Part shown: in pieces, positions 7,581 to 17,500 of the stretch | How the letters are laid out: every line of letters starts with the position of its first letter | How positions within the stretch are numbered: the stretch's first letter is position 1 | Source: Bryobacterales bacterium | GTDB taxonomy: Bacteria > Acidobacteriota > Terriglobia > Bryobacterales > Bryobacteraceae | NCBI GenBank assembly: GCA_020847975.1 | Contig: JADLBD010000052.1 | Coordinates: 1-38,195 of the forward strand | Reading direction: 5' to 3' | Length of the DNA: 38,195 nt | Notes under the pieces: generated by a model | Told to the model about the DNA's origin: nothing | The model's database searches: none | The model's input: only the letters and a program-made list of their open reading frames with translations | Translations under genes and position numbers: made by a program

Positions 7581-8630
7581 CTAGATCACGGTCTTGATCA
7601 GCCCGAGGGCGGCGGCCGTCATCACCAGTCCGACAACGGTAATCACAGCCGCGGACATCACCGGCAGCATGCGGAAGAACGGGCTGCGAGTCACCTTGGG
7701 CGTGCCGGGGAGCAGGTCTTTGGCGTAGAGCACCACGCACCCGATGGCTATCAGAACCAGGGCCAGGCCAAGGCTGAAACTGACGAGCAGCAGCAGCCCC
7801 ATGCCGACGCGTCCGATGGCGATGGAACTCAGCAGCAGCACGAGGGCGGAAGGGCAGGGAACCATGCCGCCGCTCACGGCAAGGCCGACCAGGCCGGCCA
7901 TGGTCACTTCCCCTTCAATCGTATGGGAGTGCCCGCCGGGCCCGTGATGGTGGCCGTGCTCGTGATCATGGCCGTGGTGGTGATCCTGGTGAGGGTGCGG
8001 ATGATCGTGAGAGTGGCCGTGATCATGCTGGTGAGCCGGGTGTGCGTGGGCGTGCGCGAGTTCGTGATCGTGATCGTGATCGTGATCATGATGGTGATGG
8101 TGCGGAGCCGGCGTGACGAGCCGCTTCAATCGCTGATAAAAGAGGGATGCGCCGATCACTACGATGGTCAGCCCGGAGAGCGTTCCGAGAATCGGGTAAA
8201 TCTTGTCGGGAACGACATACTTCGAAAGAAATAGCGTTCCCAGCCCCAGGAGAAACACGCTGACGGTATGGGTAAAGGTGACCATTCCGCCCAGAAACAG
8301 CGCGTGGCTGAGATTTCCGCGCGACCCGACCAGGTAGGCCGCCACGATGGTCTTGCCATGTCCGGGCGATAGGGCATGTAGGGCTCCGAACCCGAATGCC
8401 AGCGCCAGGCCCAGCAGCATGGCGGTGACCCCCAGGTCCTGGCGAGTGAGCAGCTTTGACAGCGAATCGCCTTGTTGCGCCGCTGTCATGCCCTGGGCGG
8501 GAGCGGCCGGCGAAGACTTGGTTTGGGCTGCCAGGACGAACCGCGCCTGGGGGAGGGGGGCTATTTCCGCCGGGCGCGCGGGCAGGACAAATACGGAAAA
8601 AATAAGCAGGATCAGAATGCGTGGGTTCAT
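7581..8630 (-). CDS. NicO/RcnA-family nickel/cobalt transporter with long His-rich loop
   Basis: The 349-aa membrane protein starts with a signal-like segment (MNPRILILLIFSVFVLP), then several membrane helices. The first core helix contains LHALSPGHGKT, the H-x-x-x-x-x-H motif typical of NicO proteins, and a later helix has GGMVPCPSALVL. Between them lies a cytosol- or periplasm-facing loop of some 60 residues made mostly of His and Asp, a typical metal sensor or buffer in RcnA-like exporters. It probably moves Ni2+ or Co2+; direction cannot be told from sequence. Start ATG 8630 is 38 bp from the divergent rpiB-like start, with no good ribosome binding site. It lies upstream of the MNIO operon on the same strand (157-bp gap), which may hint at shared metal physiology. 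Confidence 0.88.
   Translation of the reverse strand: MNPRILILLIFSVFVLPARPAEIAPLPQARFVLAAQTKSSPAAPAQGMTAAQQGDSLSKLLTRQDLGVTAMLLGLALAFGFGALHALSPGHGKTIVAAYLVGSRGNLSHALFLGGMVTFTHTVSVFLLGLGTLFLSKYVVPDKIYPILGTLSGLTIVVIGASLFYQRLKRLVTPAPHHHHHDHDHDHDHELAHAHAHPAHQHDHGHSHDHPHPHQDHHHGHDHEHGHHHGPGGHSHTIEGEVTMAGLVGLAVSGGMVPCPSALVLLLSSIAIGRVGMGLLLLVSFSLGLALVLIAIGCVVLYAKDLLPGTPKVTRSPFFRMLPVMSAAVITVVGLVMTAAALGLIKTVI
8064..8102. repeat. GTGATC hexanucleotide microsatellite in the transporter's His-rich loop
   Basis: Four perfect GTGATC units (8064-8087) followed by degenerate ATGATG/GTGATG units encode alternating His-Asp. The unit is two codons, so slippage would change loop length without breaking the frame. 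Confidence 0.85.
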
Positions 8631-8668
8631 TACAATGGAGGATACGGAATTTTCTCCCGCCTGGATGT

Positions 8669-9295
8669 ATGCGCAACGTCGTAACGGCAAGTGATATCCC
8701 CCTTTCCGGGGAGCTGAAGATCGCAATCGGGACCATTGTAACTCCCTCGGCGGCGGACCTTGCCCGCGAGCGGGGCGTGGTTGTCCGCGAGGTGCGTCCG
8801 GACGAGTTGAACGGTATTGCGCCGCCGGAACTCACGGTGGCGTTGGGGGCCGATCACGGCGGCTATGCGCTGAAAGAGGCGTTGAAGCCGCTGTTTGCGG
8901 AATTGCGGCTCACGGTGCGGGATGTGGGCGTGCATGAGCCAAAGCCCGCCGACTATCCTGACATTGCCCTTCAGGTGGCCGAGATCGTCTCCCGGGGCGA
9001 AGCGGCGCGCGGCGTCATCATCGACGGGGCCGGAATCGGCTCCGCGATGGCTGCCAACAAAGTGCCGGGGGTGCGTGCAGCCCTATGTTACGATAAGGCT
9101 TCGGCTCGCAACAGCCGCGAACACAACAACGCCAACGTGCTCACTCTCGGGGGACGGCTGCTGACCAACACACAAGCGGAAGAGGTGCTGCGGGTGTGGC
9201 TGGGGACGCCATTCGCGGGAGGACGGCACGCGGCGCGAGTGGACAAGATTACGGAAATCGAGAAGAGATTCGCCACTTGGACTCCCAGGAGCTAG
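8669..9295 (+). CDS. rpiB: RpiB/LacAB-family sugar-phosphate isomerase, BMC-type variant
   Basis: RpiB enzymes interconvert ribose 5-phosphate and ribulose 5-phosphate, or related phosphosugars. The core (about residues 55-190) shows [11 protein letters not shown] (D62, H63), [12 protein letters not shown] and [16 protein letters not shown] (H152). Where E. coli RpiB has CGTGIG, with catalytic Cys and anion-hole Thr, this protein has DGAGIG, giving Asp119 and Ala121. An N-terminal extension of about 55 residues carries [14 protein letters not shown], a motif I associate with enzymes from microcompartment loci. The ATG at 8669 is chosen because an earlier GTG (8621) would run into the divergent transporter. 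Its end overlaps deoC by 19 bases. The real substrate may therefore be a different sugar phosphate. Confidence 0.85.
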   Translation: MRNVVTASDIPLSGELKIAIGTIVTPSAADLARERGVVVREVRPDELNGIAPPELTVALGADHGGYALKEALKPLFAELRLTVRDVGVHEPKPADYPDIALQVAEIVSRGEAARGVIIDGAGIGSAMAANKVPGVRAALCYDKASARNSREHNNANVLTLGGRLLTNTQAEEVLRVWLGTPFAGGRHAARVDKITEIEKRFATWTPRS

Positions 9296-10164
9296 AGCGC
9301 TTAGTAGCCCAGATCGGGGACGAAATCCTCGCCCGCGTTCCTCGCGCTTCGGGTTTTGCTCCCAACGCCGAAGGTCTGAATATTCCGGACATGGTGTGTC
9401 CGGGCTGTACGCAGCGCTGCGCGCAGACGTGCGCGAAGAAGACGCGGGAAATTATTTCCTCGGGCGCCGACCGAGTCTCCGCTTCGGACCGGACTACGCG
9501 CATCGATCCGCGGATCGCCGCTTTGATCGACCACACGTTACTCAAGCCGGAGGCGACGCGCGAGGAGATTGTGAAGATCTGCCGCGAAGCCCGCCAGTAC
9601 AGCTTTGCCAGCGTTTGCGTCAATCCCTACTGGGCGCCGGTGGCGGCGGCGGAGCTTGCCGGTTCGCCGGTGAAGGTGTGCACGGTGGTGGGATTTCCGC
9701 TGGGCGCGGCCACCGCGGCAATCAAGGCCGCGGAGGCCGAGGCTGCCGTCAAGGTGGGCGCTCACGAGGTGGACATGGTTCTGAACATAGGGGCCCTGCG
9801 CTCGGGCGATTTCGACGCGGTCAAACTCGATATTCAGACTGTTGCCGAAGCCTGCCATCGCGGAGGGGCGATTCTGAAAGTGATCCTCGAAACCGCGCTG
9901 CTCGATGATAACCAGAAGGTAATCGCCTGCTCCCTGGCCAAACTGGCGGGCGCGGATTTCGTCAAGACGTCCACGGGATTCTCGAAATCGGGCGCCACCG
10001 CGCACGATGTGGCCCTCATGCGGGCGGCGGTGGGGCCGGGAATGGGCGTCAAGGCCAGCGGAGGCATCCGCACGCTGAAGGATTTGAGAGTCATGCACGC
10101 CGCCGGGGCGAGCCGCATCGGAGCGAGCGCCAGCGTCAAGATCGTCCAGGAAACCGCGGCCTGA
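9277..10164 (+). CDS. deoC: deoxyribose-phosphate aldolase with N-terminal helix and four-Cys extension
   Basis: DERA cleaves 2-deoxyribose 5-phosphate to glyceraldehyde 3-phosphate and acetaldehyde. The catalytic residues are present: Schiff-base Lys230 in FVKTSTGF, Lys259 in VKASGGI and Asp166 in EVDMVLN. The protein is 295 aa, about 75 longer than the usual core. The extra part starts with an amphipathic helix ([17 protein letters not shown], 5-21), like an encapsulation peptide, then a linker and C41-x2-C44-x3-C48-x3-C52, which could bind metal. The TTG at 9277 is chosen: GAGAAGAG precedes it, it overlaps the end of rpiB by 19 bases as in coupled genes, and upstream codons lie inside rpiB. 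The GAF-PP2C gene follows after 18 bp. No microcompartment shell gene is in the window. Confidence 0.9.
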   Translation: MDSQELERLVAQIGDEILARVPRASGFAPNAEGLNIPDMVCPGCTQRCAQTCAKKTREIISSGADRVSASDRTTRIDPRIAALIDHTLLKPEATREEIVKICREARQYSFASVCVNPYWAPVAAAELAGSPVKVCTVVGFPLGAATAAIKAAEAEAAVKVGAHEVDMVLNIGALRSGDFDAVKLDIQTVAEACHRGGAILKVILETALLDDNQKVIACSLAKLAGADFVKTSTGFSKSGATAHDVALMRAAVGPGMGVKASGGIRTLKDLRVMHAAGASRIGASASVKIVQETAA

Positions 10165-10182
10165 TCCGGAGCAGGCATTCTC

Positions 10183-11949
10183 ATGGCTGACACCACCAAG
10201 TCCCGTGTCCGGTTCAAAGAGCGCGCCGAATTGCTCGACTTCCTGCTGGATGTGTCGACAGCCACGGCAGAAACGCTCGATCTGGATGAACTTCTCGACA
10301 ACGTCGCCAACATCGTGAAGAATGTCATTCCTGCCGAACTGTTCGCCATTCTTCTCTATAGCGAACGGATCAAAGGGTTGCGGATCCGCTATGCCATCGG
10401 GCACCGGCCGGAGGTGGTGAAGAACATGGTAGTGCCGCTCGGCGAGGGGCTCACGGGAACCGCCGCCGAAACGCGGCATCCGGTGATGAGCGGCGATGTG
10501 CTCAGCGACCCCCGCTATATCAGCGCCCTCGATGCGGTGAGAAGCGAACTCGCCGTTCCGATGGTGGCGCGAGGCAAGCTGGTGGGCGTCATCGACGCGC
10601 AATCGACGCGTCTGAACGCCTACACGCCGCACGACAAGGCGCTGCTGCAACTGATCGCCGGGCGGGTCGGCTTTTCCATCGAGAACGCGCGCCTGTACCG
10701 GCGGGTGGACCGTCAGAACCGGTTGCTGAGGACGCTCAGTTCGGTATCGCAGGAGTTTTCTTCCATTCTGTCGCTCGAGGATCTGCTTCGGAAGATTGCC
10801 GAGATTGTCCGCCAGCTTGTGAGCTATGACGCTTTCAGCGTGCTGCTGGTGGACGAGGAGCGGCAGGTGCTGCGGCACCATTTCAGCCTTCGCTATGACC
10901 AGCGCGTGGAGATCGACAACATTCCGCTCGGTTCGGGCATTACCGGCGCCGCGTACTCGGCGCGCAAGCCGGTGAACGTCAGCGACACGCTGACGGATCC
11001 GCGATACATTGCCTCGCATCCCGATATCAAGTCCGAAGTCGCCGTGCCTTTGATCCTCCAGGACCGCGTGATCGGCGTGATCGACCTGGAAAGCGAGCGG
11101 CTTGGCTTCTTCACGGACGACCATGCGAGAGCGCTTTCCCTATTGGCGCCTCAGATTGCGAGTTCCGTCGAGAATGCGAGGCTCTACGAAGAACTGGCTT
11201 CCCGCGAGCAGCGGCTGGAGCAGGATTTGCGGGCGGCGCGTAAACTCCAGAAGATTCTACTGCCCCGGCATGCGCCCGACGTCACCGGACTCGAGATCGC
11301 TCTCGGCGCCCGTCCGGCGCGTGAGATCAGCGGCGACATATACGATTTCTTTGAACGCGACCGCAGCCGGCTGCTGCTGTGCTTTGGGGATTCGAGCGGT
11401 AAGAGCGCCGCCGCGGCGTTGTATGGAGCGCTGGTTACCGGTCTGCTCCGCAGTCTGGCGCAAAGTGAGAAGCGCCCAGCCGAATTGATGGCCACCCTCA
11501 ATGAGGCGCTGCTCGAACGCAAGGTGGAGACCAAGTATGTCACCTTGCTCCTGATGGTTTGGAACGCGTCGACGCGCACGTTCACGATGACGAACGCCGG
11601 CAACACACAGCCGATGATCTGCCGCGGAGACGAGATGATCGTTCCCCAAGTGGAGGGCATCCCCGTCGGGTTGCTCGAGGGCCGGGAATACGACGAGGTG
11701 GTGGTTGCCGCCGAGGCGGACGACGTGGTCCTGTTGTTTTCCGACGGCGTCGTGGATCAGCAATCGGGAGCGGCCAAGGATGGAGAATTGAAGGACTATG
11801 GCAATAAGCGCCTCGCCCGCCTGCTGCGGAAGATGAGGGACAAATCACCCGCCGAGATTGTCGGGGCAATCTTTCAGGACTTAGACAAGTTCGCCGCCGG
11901 AGCCCCCATATCCGATGACCAGAGCGTGATTGTGATGAAAGTAAGATGA
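10183..11949 (+). CDS. GAF-GAF-PP2C serine phosphatase (RsbU/SpoIIE type)
   Basis: The 588-aa soluble protein has two GAF domains (about residues 25-175 and 190-340), each with the PLGEGLTG / PLGSGITG motif and the SELAVPM / SEVAVPL strand, then a short coiled coil (LASREQRLEQDLRAARKLQ) and a SpoIIE-like PP2C phosphatase domain (about 380-588). Metal-binding acidic residues are visible in REISGDIYDFF, CFGDSSGKS, LLFSDGV and SDDQSVIV. Such proteins dephosphorylate anti-anti-sigma factors in response to a ligand or redox state sensed by the GAF domains. No anti-sigma partner genes are adjacent. It sits between deoC and lysA with an ATGA overlap to the latter, so it is cotranscribed with metabolic genes; its target is unknown. 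Confidence 0.92.
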   Translation: MADTTKSRVRFKERAELLDFLLDVSTATAETLDLDELLDNVANIVKNVIPAELFAILLYSERIKGLRIRYAIGHRPEVVKNMVVPLGEGLTGTAAETRHPVMSGDVLSDPRYISALDAVRSELAVPMVARGKLVGVIDAQSTRLNAYTPHDKALLQLIAGRVGFSIENARLYRRVDRQNRLLRTLSSVSQEFSSILSLEDLLRKIAEIVRQLVSYDAFSVLLVDEERQVLRHHFSLRYDQRVEIDNIPLGSGITGAAYSARKPVNVSDTLTDPRYIASHPDIKSEVAVPLILQDRVIGVIDLESERLGFFTDDHARALSLLAPQIASSVENARLYEELASREQRLEQDLRAARKLQKILLPRHAPDVTGLEIALGARPAREISGDIYDFFERDRSRLLLCFGDSSGKSAAAALYGALVTGLLRSLAQSEKRPAELMATLNEALLERKVETKYVTLLLMVWNASTRTFTMTNAGNTQPMICRGDEMIVPQVEGIPVGLLEGREYDEVVVAAEADDVVLLFSDGVVDQQSGAAKDGELKDYGNKRLARLLRKMRDKSPAEIVGAIFQDLDKFAAGAPISDDQSVIVMKVR

Positions 11950-13202
11950 GGATGGAAGCACCCTTCAACTACCGGGACAACCTTTTGTACGCGGAAGACG
12001 TCGCGCTGGACGCCATTGCGCGCCGCGCGGGAACCCCCTGCTACGTCTATTCTTCGAATGCGATTCTGGGTCGCTATCGCGCCTACGACCGCGCTTTTGG
12101 CGACCTGCCGCACAAGGTCTGCTATGCCGTAAAGGCGAACTCCAATCTGGCGGTTCTTGCGCTGCTGGCGCGCGCGGGCTCGGGTTTCGATATTGTTTCC
12201 GGGGGCGAACTGCACAAGGTGCTGCGCGCCGGCGGCAACCCGGATGACGTGGTCTTTTCCGGCGTGGGAAAGACGGCTGAGGAAGTGGAGTTTGCTCTCG
12301 AGAAGGGGATTCACAGCTTCAATTGCGAATCCGAGGCGGAGCTTTCGCTCATTGACGCGCTGGCCGCGCGGTTGGGGGCGAAGGCGAAGGTGGCGCTTAG
12401 GGTGAATCCGGATGTGGATGCCGAGACTCACCCCTACATCTCCACCGGCCTGCGGGAACACAAGTTCGGCATCGCGATGACCGAGGTGGAGGAGATTTAT
12501 TCGCGGGCTCGCTGGCATCAACATCTCGAACTGGAGGGCGTCAGTTGCCACATCGGCTCGCAGTTGCTGAATCCGGAACCGCTGCTGGCGGCGCTTGATC
12601 GCATGCTGGAACTGATTGACCGGCTCCGCGCCAAGGGCATCGCCATCCGGCACCTTGACTTGGGCGGCGGACTCGGCGTTCCCTACCGGCCCTCCGAGCA
12701 GGCGCCTTCCATTTCCGATTACATCACGCGCATCCGGAACAGAGTGTCGGGCCGCAACCTGACCCTCATGGTGGAGCCGGGCCGCTCCCTGGTGGCGGAG
12801 GCGGGCATCCTCTTGAGCCGTGTTCTGTACAGGAAGCGCAGCGGCGAAAAGGAATTTGTGATTCTCGACGCCGCCATGAACGACCTCATCCGGCCCTCTT
12901 TATACAGGGCGCATCACGAAATCCTGCCTGTGAAACGAGACGAAAGCCGGGGTACGGTGGTTGCCGATGTGGTGGGTCCTGTCTGCGAAACAGGGGACTT
13001 TCTTGCCAGGGATCGTGAACTTGCCAACGTCTTGCCGGGGGATCTGGTGGCCGTCTGCACTGCGGGAGCTTATGGTTTTGTGCTGTCGTCGAATTACAAT
13101 GCCCGCCCGCGAGGCGCCGAGGTGATGGTGGCAGGCAATGGCTGGCGGGTGGTGCGGCAGCGGGAGACTTTTGACGATCTCGTGCGGGGCGAGATGTCGT
13201 GA
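11946..13202 (+). CDS. lysA: diaminopimelate decarboxylase
   Basis: LysA is the PLP enzyme that makes L-lysine from meso-diaminopimelate, the last step of lysine synthesis. At 418 aa it has normal length. Motifs include the PLP lysine in CYAVKANSN (about residue 60), HIGSQ, the phosphate-binding GGGLGVPY, EPGRSLVAEAG, the active-site CETGDFLARDR in the C-terminal barrel, and AGAYGFVLSSNYNARPR. The ATG at 11946 overlaps the stop of the phosphatase gene; an ATG two codons later is an alternative. It is the last gene of the plus-strand block and converges with the two-repeat protein, five bases away. Confidence 0.95.
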   Translation: MRMEAPFNYRDNLLYAEDVALDAIARRAGTPCYVYSSNAILGRYRAYDRAFGDLPHKVCYAVKANSNLAVLALLARAGSGFDIVSGGELHKVLRAGGNPDDVVFSGVGKTAEEVEFALEKGIHSFNCESEAELSLIDALAARLGAKAKVALRVNPDVDAETHPYISTGLREHKFGIAMTEVEEIYSRARWHQHLELEGVSCHIGSQLLNPEPLLAALDRMLELIDRLRAKGIAIRHLDLGGGLGVPYRPSEQAPSISDYITRIRNRVSGRNLTLMVEPGRSLVAEAGILLSRVLYRKRSGEKEFVILDAAMNDLIRPSLYRAHHEILPVKRDESRGTVVADVVGPVCETGDFLARDRELANVLPGDLVAVCTAGAYGFVLSSNYNARPRGAEVMVAGNGWRVVRQRETFDDLVRGEMS

Positions 13203-13207
13203 TGTCC

Positions 13208-14329
13208 CTAATCCCGGTACGCGATCCGCTCTGGTGAATCACTGACGTGCCGCAGGAAATGGAGCCGCTTCGCGTTGCGGTCGTAAATGACAATGTTTTC
13301 ACTCCGCATCGCCTTGGCGGCTCGGTCGAGTGCCCGCATCTGTATTTTGCCGGCGAGCAGGCCGTCGATCAGCAGCAGATCGGCGTTGCGGCATCCGGAT
13401 TCCAGAGCCTCCGTCTTCCCGTCAAAGATCCACATGGGATTGCCGACGGAGGCGAGGTTCAGCAGCATGCCAAAAAACGGGATGGTGCGGCCGGCGGCGA
13501 GGAACTGGGCCACCAGCGGCTTTCTGGCGCTGTCGGCGGGCTCGACGATCAACTCCGTTGGCGCGATGACAGCGATGTTGCGTTTGATTCCGCCGGGAGT
13601 GATTCTTTCGGCTTGCGCAATCTGCTCCGGTTTCATGGAACTCACGGGAGTACAAGGAAACAGAAGAAACGATTGGTCCGGTTTCACGAGGACGATTTGC
13701 GGAGGTTTGGTTTCCGATGCCCGGCGGCGCGCACCGTCGAGGACGGAGGCCCAGGACGCCGCTCCACTCCCCTGGACCTCTTCCCACGGCCGCAGTTGGA
13801 ATGTTTCGCGATCATGGAGAAAGACGCTGGTCCCGCTCATCACCCGCCTCGCCCGCTCGATTGACGCCGGTGGAATATTCTCCGCCAATGCGCTATCCAC
13901 AATCAGGATGCCGGCATCGCGGCAGCCTTCTTCCATTTCGGAATCCTTCCCTTCGAACACCCATACAGAGTGCCCGATGTAGGCGAGGCCATTCAGGATG
14001 CCGAAGAAGGGGATGCTTTTTCCGGCCGCCAACCATTCGCGGGAGCCCGGGTCCGCGCGCTGTCCGTCCGGTCCTGGAATGCTTCCAGTGGGAGCGATCA
14101 CCGCGATGTTGTACCGCGAATTTCCGGGTACGATCGCCTCGACCTGAGCTACCGCGTCCGCCGGCATCGAATTTGGGGGAGGGCAGCCGAGCCGGAGAAT
14201 GGTTAGATCGGGCCGAATTACCACGACTTGACGCTTTTCCTGCGCGGCCAAGGCCCGAGCATTCGAAAAGACTTCTCCGCGGGAGACCGGCGGAGGCATC
14301 TTTCCGAAAATCTGATCGATGATTCCCAT
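13208..14329 (-). CDS. uncharacterised protein with two homologous halves
   Basis: A 373-aa protein I do not recognise. It has no signal peptide or membrane segment. Residues about 35-180 and 205-365 are clear copies of each other: each has an I/VKPD or IRPD strand, a Cys-Pro-rich turn (LGCPPPNSM / FPCTPVSSM), RYNIAVIAPT / KRNIAVIAPT, AGKSIPFFGILNGLAYIG / AGRTIPFFGMLLNLASVG, then VWVFEGKDSEMEEGCRDA / MWIFDGKTEALESGCRNA and a closing IVDSALAENI / LIDGLLAGKI. The pattern suggests an alpha/beta domain duplicated within one gene, perhaps forming a pseudo-dimer. The ATG at 14329 starts MGIIDQIFGK. Gene context (convergent with lysA, divergent from a TonB-dependent receptor) gives no function. Confidence 0.85.
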   Translation of the reverse strand: MGIIDQIFGKMPPPVSRGEVFSNARALAAQEKRQVVVIRPDLTILRLGCPPPNSMPADAVAQVEAIVPGNSRYNIAVIAPTGSIPGPDGQRADPGSREWLAAGKSIPFFGILNGLAYIGHSVWVFEGKDSEMEEGCRDAGILIVDSALAENIPPASIERARRVMSGTSVFLHDRETFQLRPWEEVQGSGAASWASVLDGARRRASETKPPQIVLVKPDQSFLLFPCTPVSSMKPEQIAQAERITPGGIKRNIAVIAPTELIVEPADSARKPLVAQFLAAGRTIPFFGMLLNLASVGNPMWIFDGKTEALESGCRNADLLLIDGLLAGKIQMRALDRAAKAMRSENIVIYDRNAKRLHFLRHVSDSPERIAYRD

Positions 14330-14563
14330 ACCGCTGCCATCGACGGAACAGAAACAGAACTATAGGAGCCGGAACATCTCCGGGGCAGTCCACGAGCCGC
14401 TGGCAAGGAGTTGCCCAACACATGTAGTTTCAGTGACTTCGATGCACGATGTAGTCCGCGGCCATCTTCACCGACGATTTTGTAGTACTACGCTAATCGA
14501 TTTGTCTGGAATCCTTAATCCTCTTGCCGCTATGATTGAGCAATACGGGAGTTATACTGCAAC
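14330..14563. promoter_or_regulatory. divergent intergenic region upstream of the first TonB-dependent receptor
   Basis: This 234-bp gap must hold promoters for both divergent genes. The half nearest the receptor is AT-richer and contains the perfect palindrome GTAGTACTAC (14482-14491). No -35/-10 pair with good spacing stands out. Confidence 0.35.
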
Positions 14564-17500
14564 ATGCGCCTTCTTCAGAATGTGCTCTGTGCGTCCTTGC
14601 TCTTTGCCGCCATGCTGTTCGGCCAGGCAGACGCAAACAAAGGTCAGATCGTTGGTACGGTGTTCGACGCGAATCATGCTGCCGTGCCTGACGCCACGAT
14701 CAAAATCACCAATACAGCCACTGGTCTGGTCCGGGAACTGAAAACAAGCGGGATCGGCCAGTACCGGGCGGTGCAGCTCGACCCGGGCCAGTACAACATC
14801 ACGGCGGAAGCGCCGGGATTTGCCGTAACGACGCTCCAGGGCGTCACGGTTTCTGTGGGTTCGGCGATTGGGATTGATATTACGCTTCAGGTGCAGGCGA
14901 CGACTACCACTGTAGAAGTATCGGAATCCATCGTTAATGTCGCTTTGCCCGCGCCCACCACCGTTATCGGCTCCGCCGCGCTCCAGAATCTGCCGATTAA
15001 CGGGCGGCGCTTCCAGGACTTCGCTGTCCTCACGCCATCCGTTCAAGTGGACCCTTCGCGGTCTCAGATCTCGTTCGTCGGCCAGCGCGGGATCAACTCG
15101 AACATCATGGTGGACGGCGCGGACTACAACCAACCTTTCTTTGGCGGTATCCGGGGCGGAGAACGTTCCAACTCGATCATCACGGTGCCGCAGAGTTCCG
15201 TGCAGGAATTCCAGGCGGTGACAACCGGATACGCGGCTGAATACGGGCGTTCTTCGGGCGGCATTCTCAACGTCATCAGCAAGAGCGGGACGAACGAGTA
15301 CCACGGGGAAGGGTTCTACCAGAACCGCAACTCCGAACTGAGCAAGGAAGGTCCCATCCCGGTGACGAACCTCGACAAGCCGGGTACGCTCATCAACGTC
15401 AAGCCGGCGGAATCGCTCCAGCAGTGGGGAGGAGCCATCGGCGGGCCAATAAAGAAAGACAAGCTCTTCTTCTTCGTTTCCTACGAGCAGCAGCACAGCA
15501 CACAGCCTCGCCGCGTGGTTTTCCCCTCACTGATCGGTTTCACGCCTCTGGCGGCGAACACTCCCGCCTACAACTTCTACAAGGCTCTGGAACAGCCCTT
15601 CGACAAGGTGAACAACGCCGGGGCGGGAACGGTGAAAGCCGATTACATCCTGAAAAACGGCAGCCGCCTCACATTCCGTTACAATCGCAGCGGTTCGGAA
15701 GAAACCAACGCCGTCACCGTGGGCGGAGCCATCGAGGCGTTCACCAACAATGCTTTGAACAACGAGGGGGTGGAGCAGGACCGTGTGCATTTCGGCACTG
15801 CCCAGTACACGGCGATTATCTCTCCCAACGTGGTGAACGACCTGAAATTCTCCGGGTCTTATGAAGAGCGTCCGCGGCTGGCGAATTCGCAGCAGCCCGG
15901 CATCATCGCCTCGACGATCGGCACCTATGGCACGCGTAATTTCTTGCCGACGGTGCAATGGGACCGGCGCTTCCAGGTTACCGACTCCCTGTCATTGATT
16001 CACGGTTCGCACTCCTTTAAGTTTGGAACCGACATTGCGAAACTCACCACCGCGCAAACCTTCGGATTCGATCAGTTTGGAACGTTCACCATCAACAGCA
16101 GCAACGTGAACCAGATCCTCGACATCCTCTCCGGCGCCGGTTCCGTGCAGAACCGGTGGGATTCGAGCACAGTGAGCTACAGCCGTCAGATCGGCAATCT
16201 TGCGGTGCTGTACGGCGCCACCATGGCAGCCCTGTTCGCGCAGGATAGCTGGCGTGTCACCCGCACGTTAACTCTGGATTACGGTGTGCGGTGGGAAGGC
16301 CAGTGGAGCCCCGCCGTCGACTCGAATAACACCGCACTGGTCAGCAAGGTGAACGGCACGCTGTTTCCCAATGGCGCGCGCACGGACGTTACCAGGATTC
16401 CCAATGCCTTGAAACAGGTGATGCCGCGCGTGGGTCTTGCCTGGAATCCAACGAAGGACGGAAAACTGGTGGTCCGCGCGCATACGGGAATGTTTTACGC
16501 CGCCACGCCGCTGCTCATTTACAGCGACCCCACGGGCAATTTCCGCACGCCGCCGAACAACGTGCGGCTTTTCCTGAGCAACCGCGCCAACGGCACCATC
16601 TATCAGCAGTTCAAGGCAGCCGGCGTGGACTTGAACCAGTACACTCCGGATAAACTGCCCATAATCGGGCTCGACGCTGTCCAGAACGCCGCGGCATTTG
16701 GCCTTGGAGCTACGCCCGATCCCTACCTGGGTGCGGGCACCACGGCGGTCGCCACCGACTTCGTCAATCCGCGTTCCTTCCAGACCGGGCTCGGAACGGA
16801 TTACCGCGTCACCAACAACTGGGTGGCCGGTGTCCAGTTCAACTACGTCAACACGGTGCACCTCGAGCGGAACAGGGATTACAACCTGCCGATACCCATC
16901 GTCTCGGATGCCTCACAACGCCCCATGTTCGGCATCGCCAGCGGCGGGACGCGCCTGCGCCCCATTTCCACGCTTGGCCAAATCAACATGCGCGAAAGCT
17001 CCGCCCGGTCGATGTACCGTGGGATGACCATCTCCAACCAGTACAAAGGGAAGAAGCTGAACGCGGGTGTGTTCTATACGGTGGCGCAAACCTACTCTGA
17101 CGATGACAACGAGCGGGATTCCGGCGGGCAGGGCGCGATGAACTCCTTCAATTATGTGCAGGATTACGGCTATTCGAACCTCGATGCGCGACATCAGTTT
17201 GCCAGCTATGCGGTGTACACTTTGCCGCTTGGGTTCGAATTGTCGGGCACGTTCCGCATCCGCAGCGGTCTTCCCATCAACCCGCGCACGGGAGCCGACA
17301 CCAACCAGGACGGCGCATCCACGGACCGTCCGCTCGAATCACCGGGCATTCCCTTTGCCCGCAACGCGTTCCGCAATCGGGCCATCTACGGCGATGATTT
17401 GCGCATCCTCAAGAGCTTCCGGCTGAAGAACGAAGCGAGCAGAATTCAGCTATCGGCTGAGTTCTTCAACCTGTTCAACATAGACAACGTGGTTTTCGGT

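Noticed and set aside
9538..11124. 528-aa open frame on the minus strand
   Set aside because: It is antisense to deoC and the GAF-PP2C gene and has low-complexity Arg/His composition.
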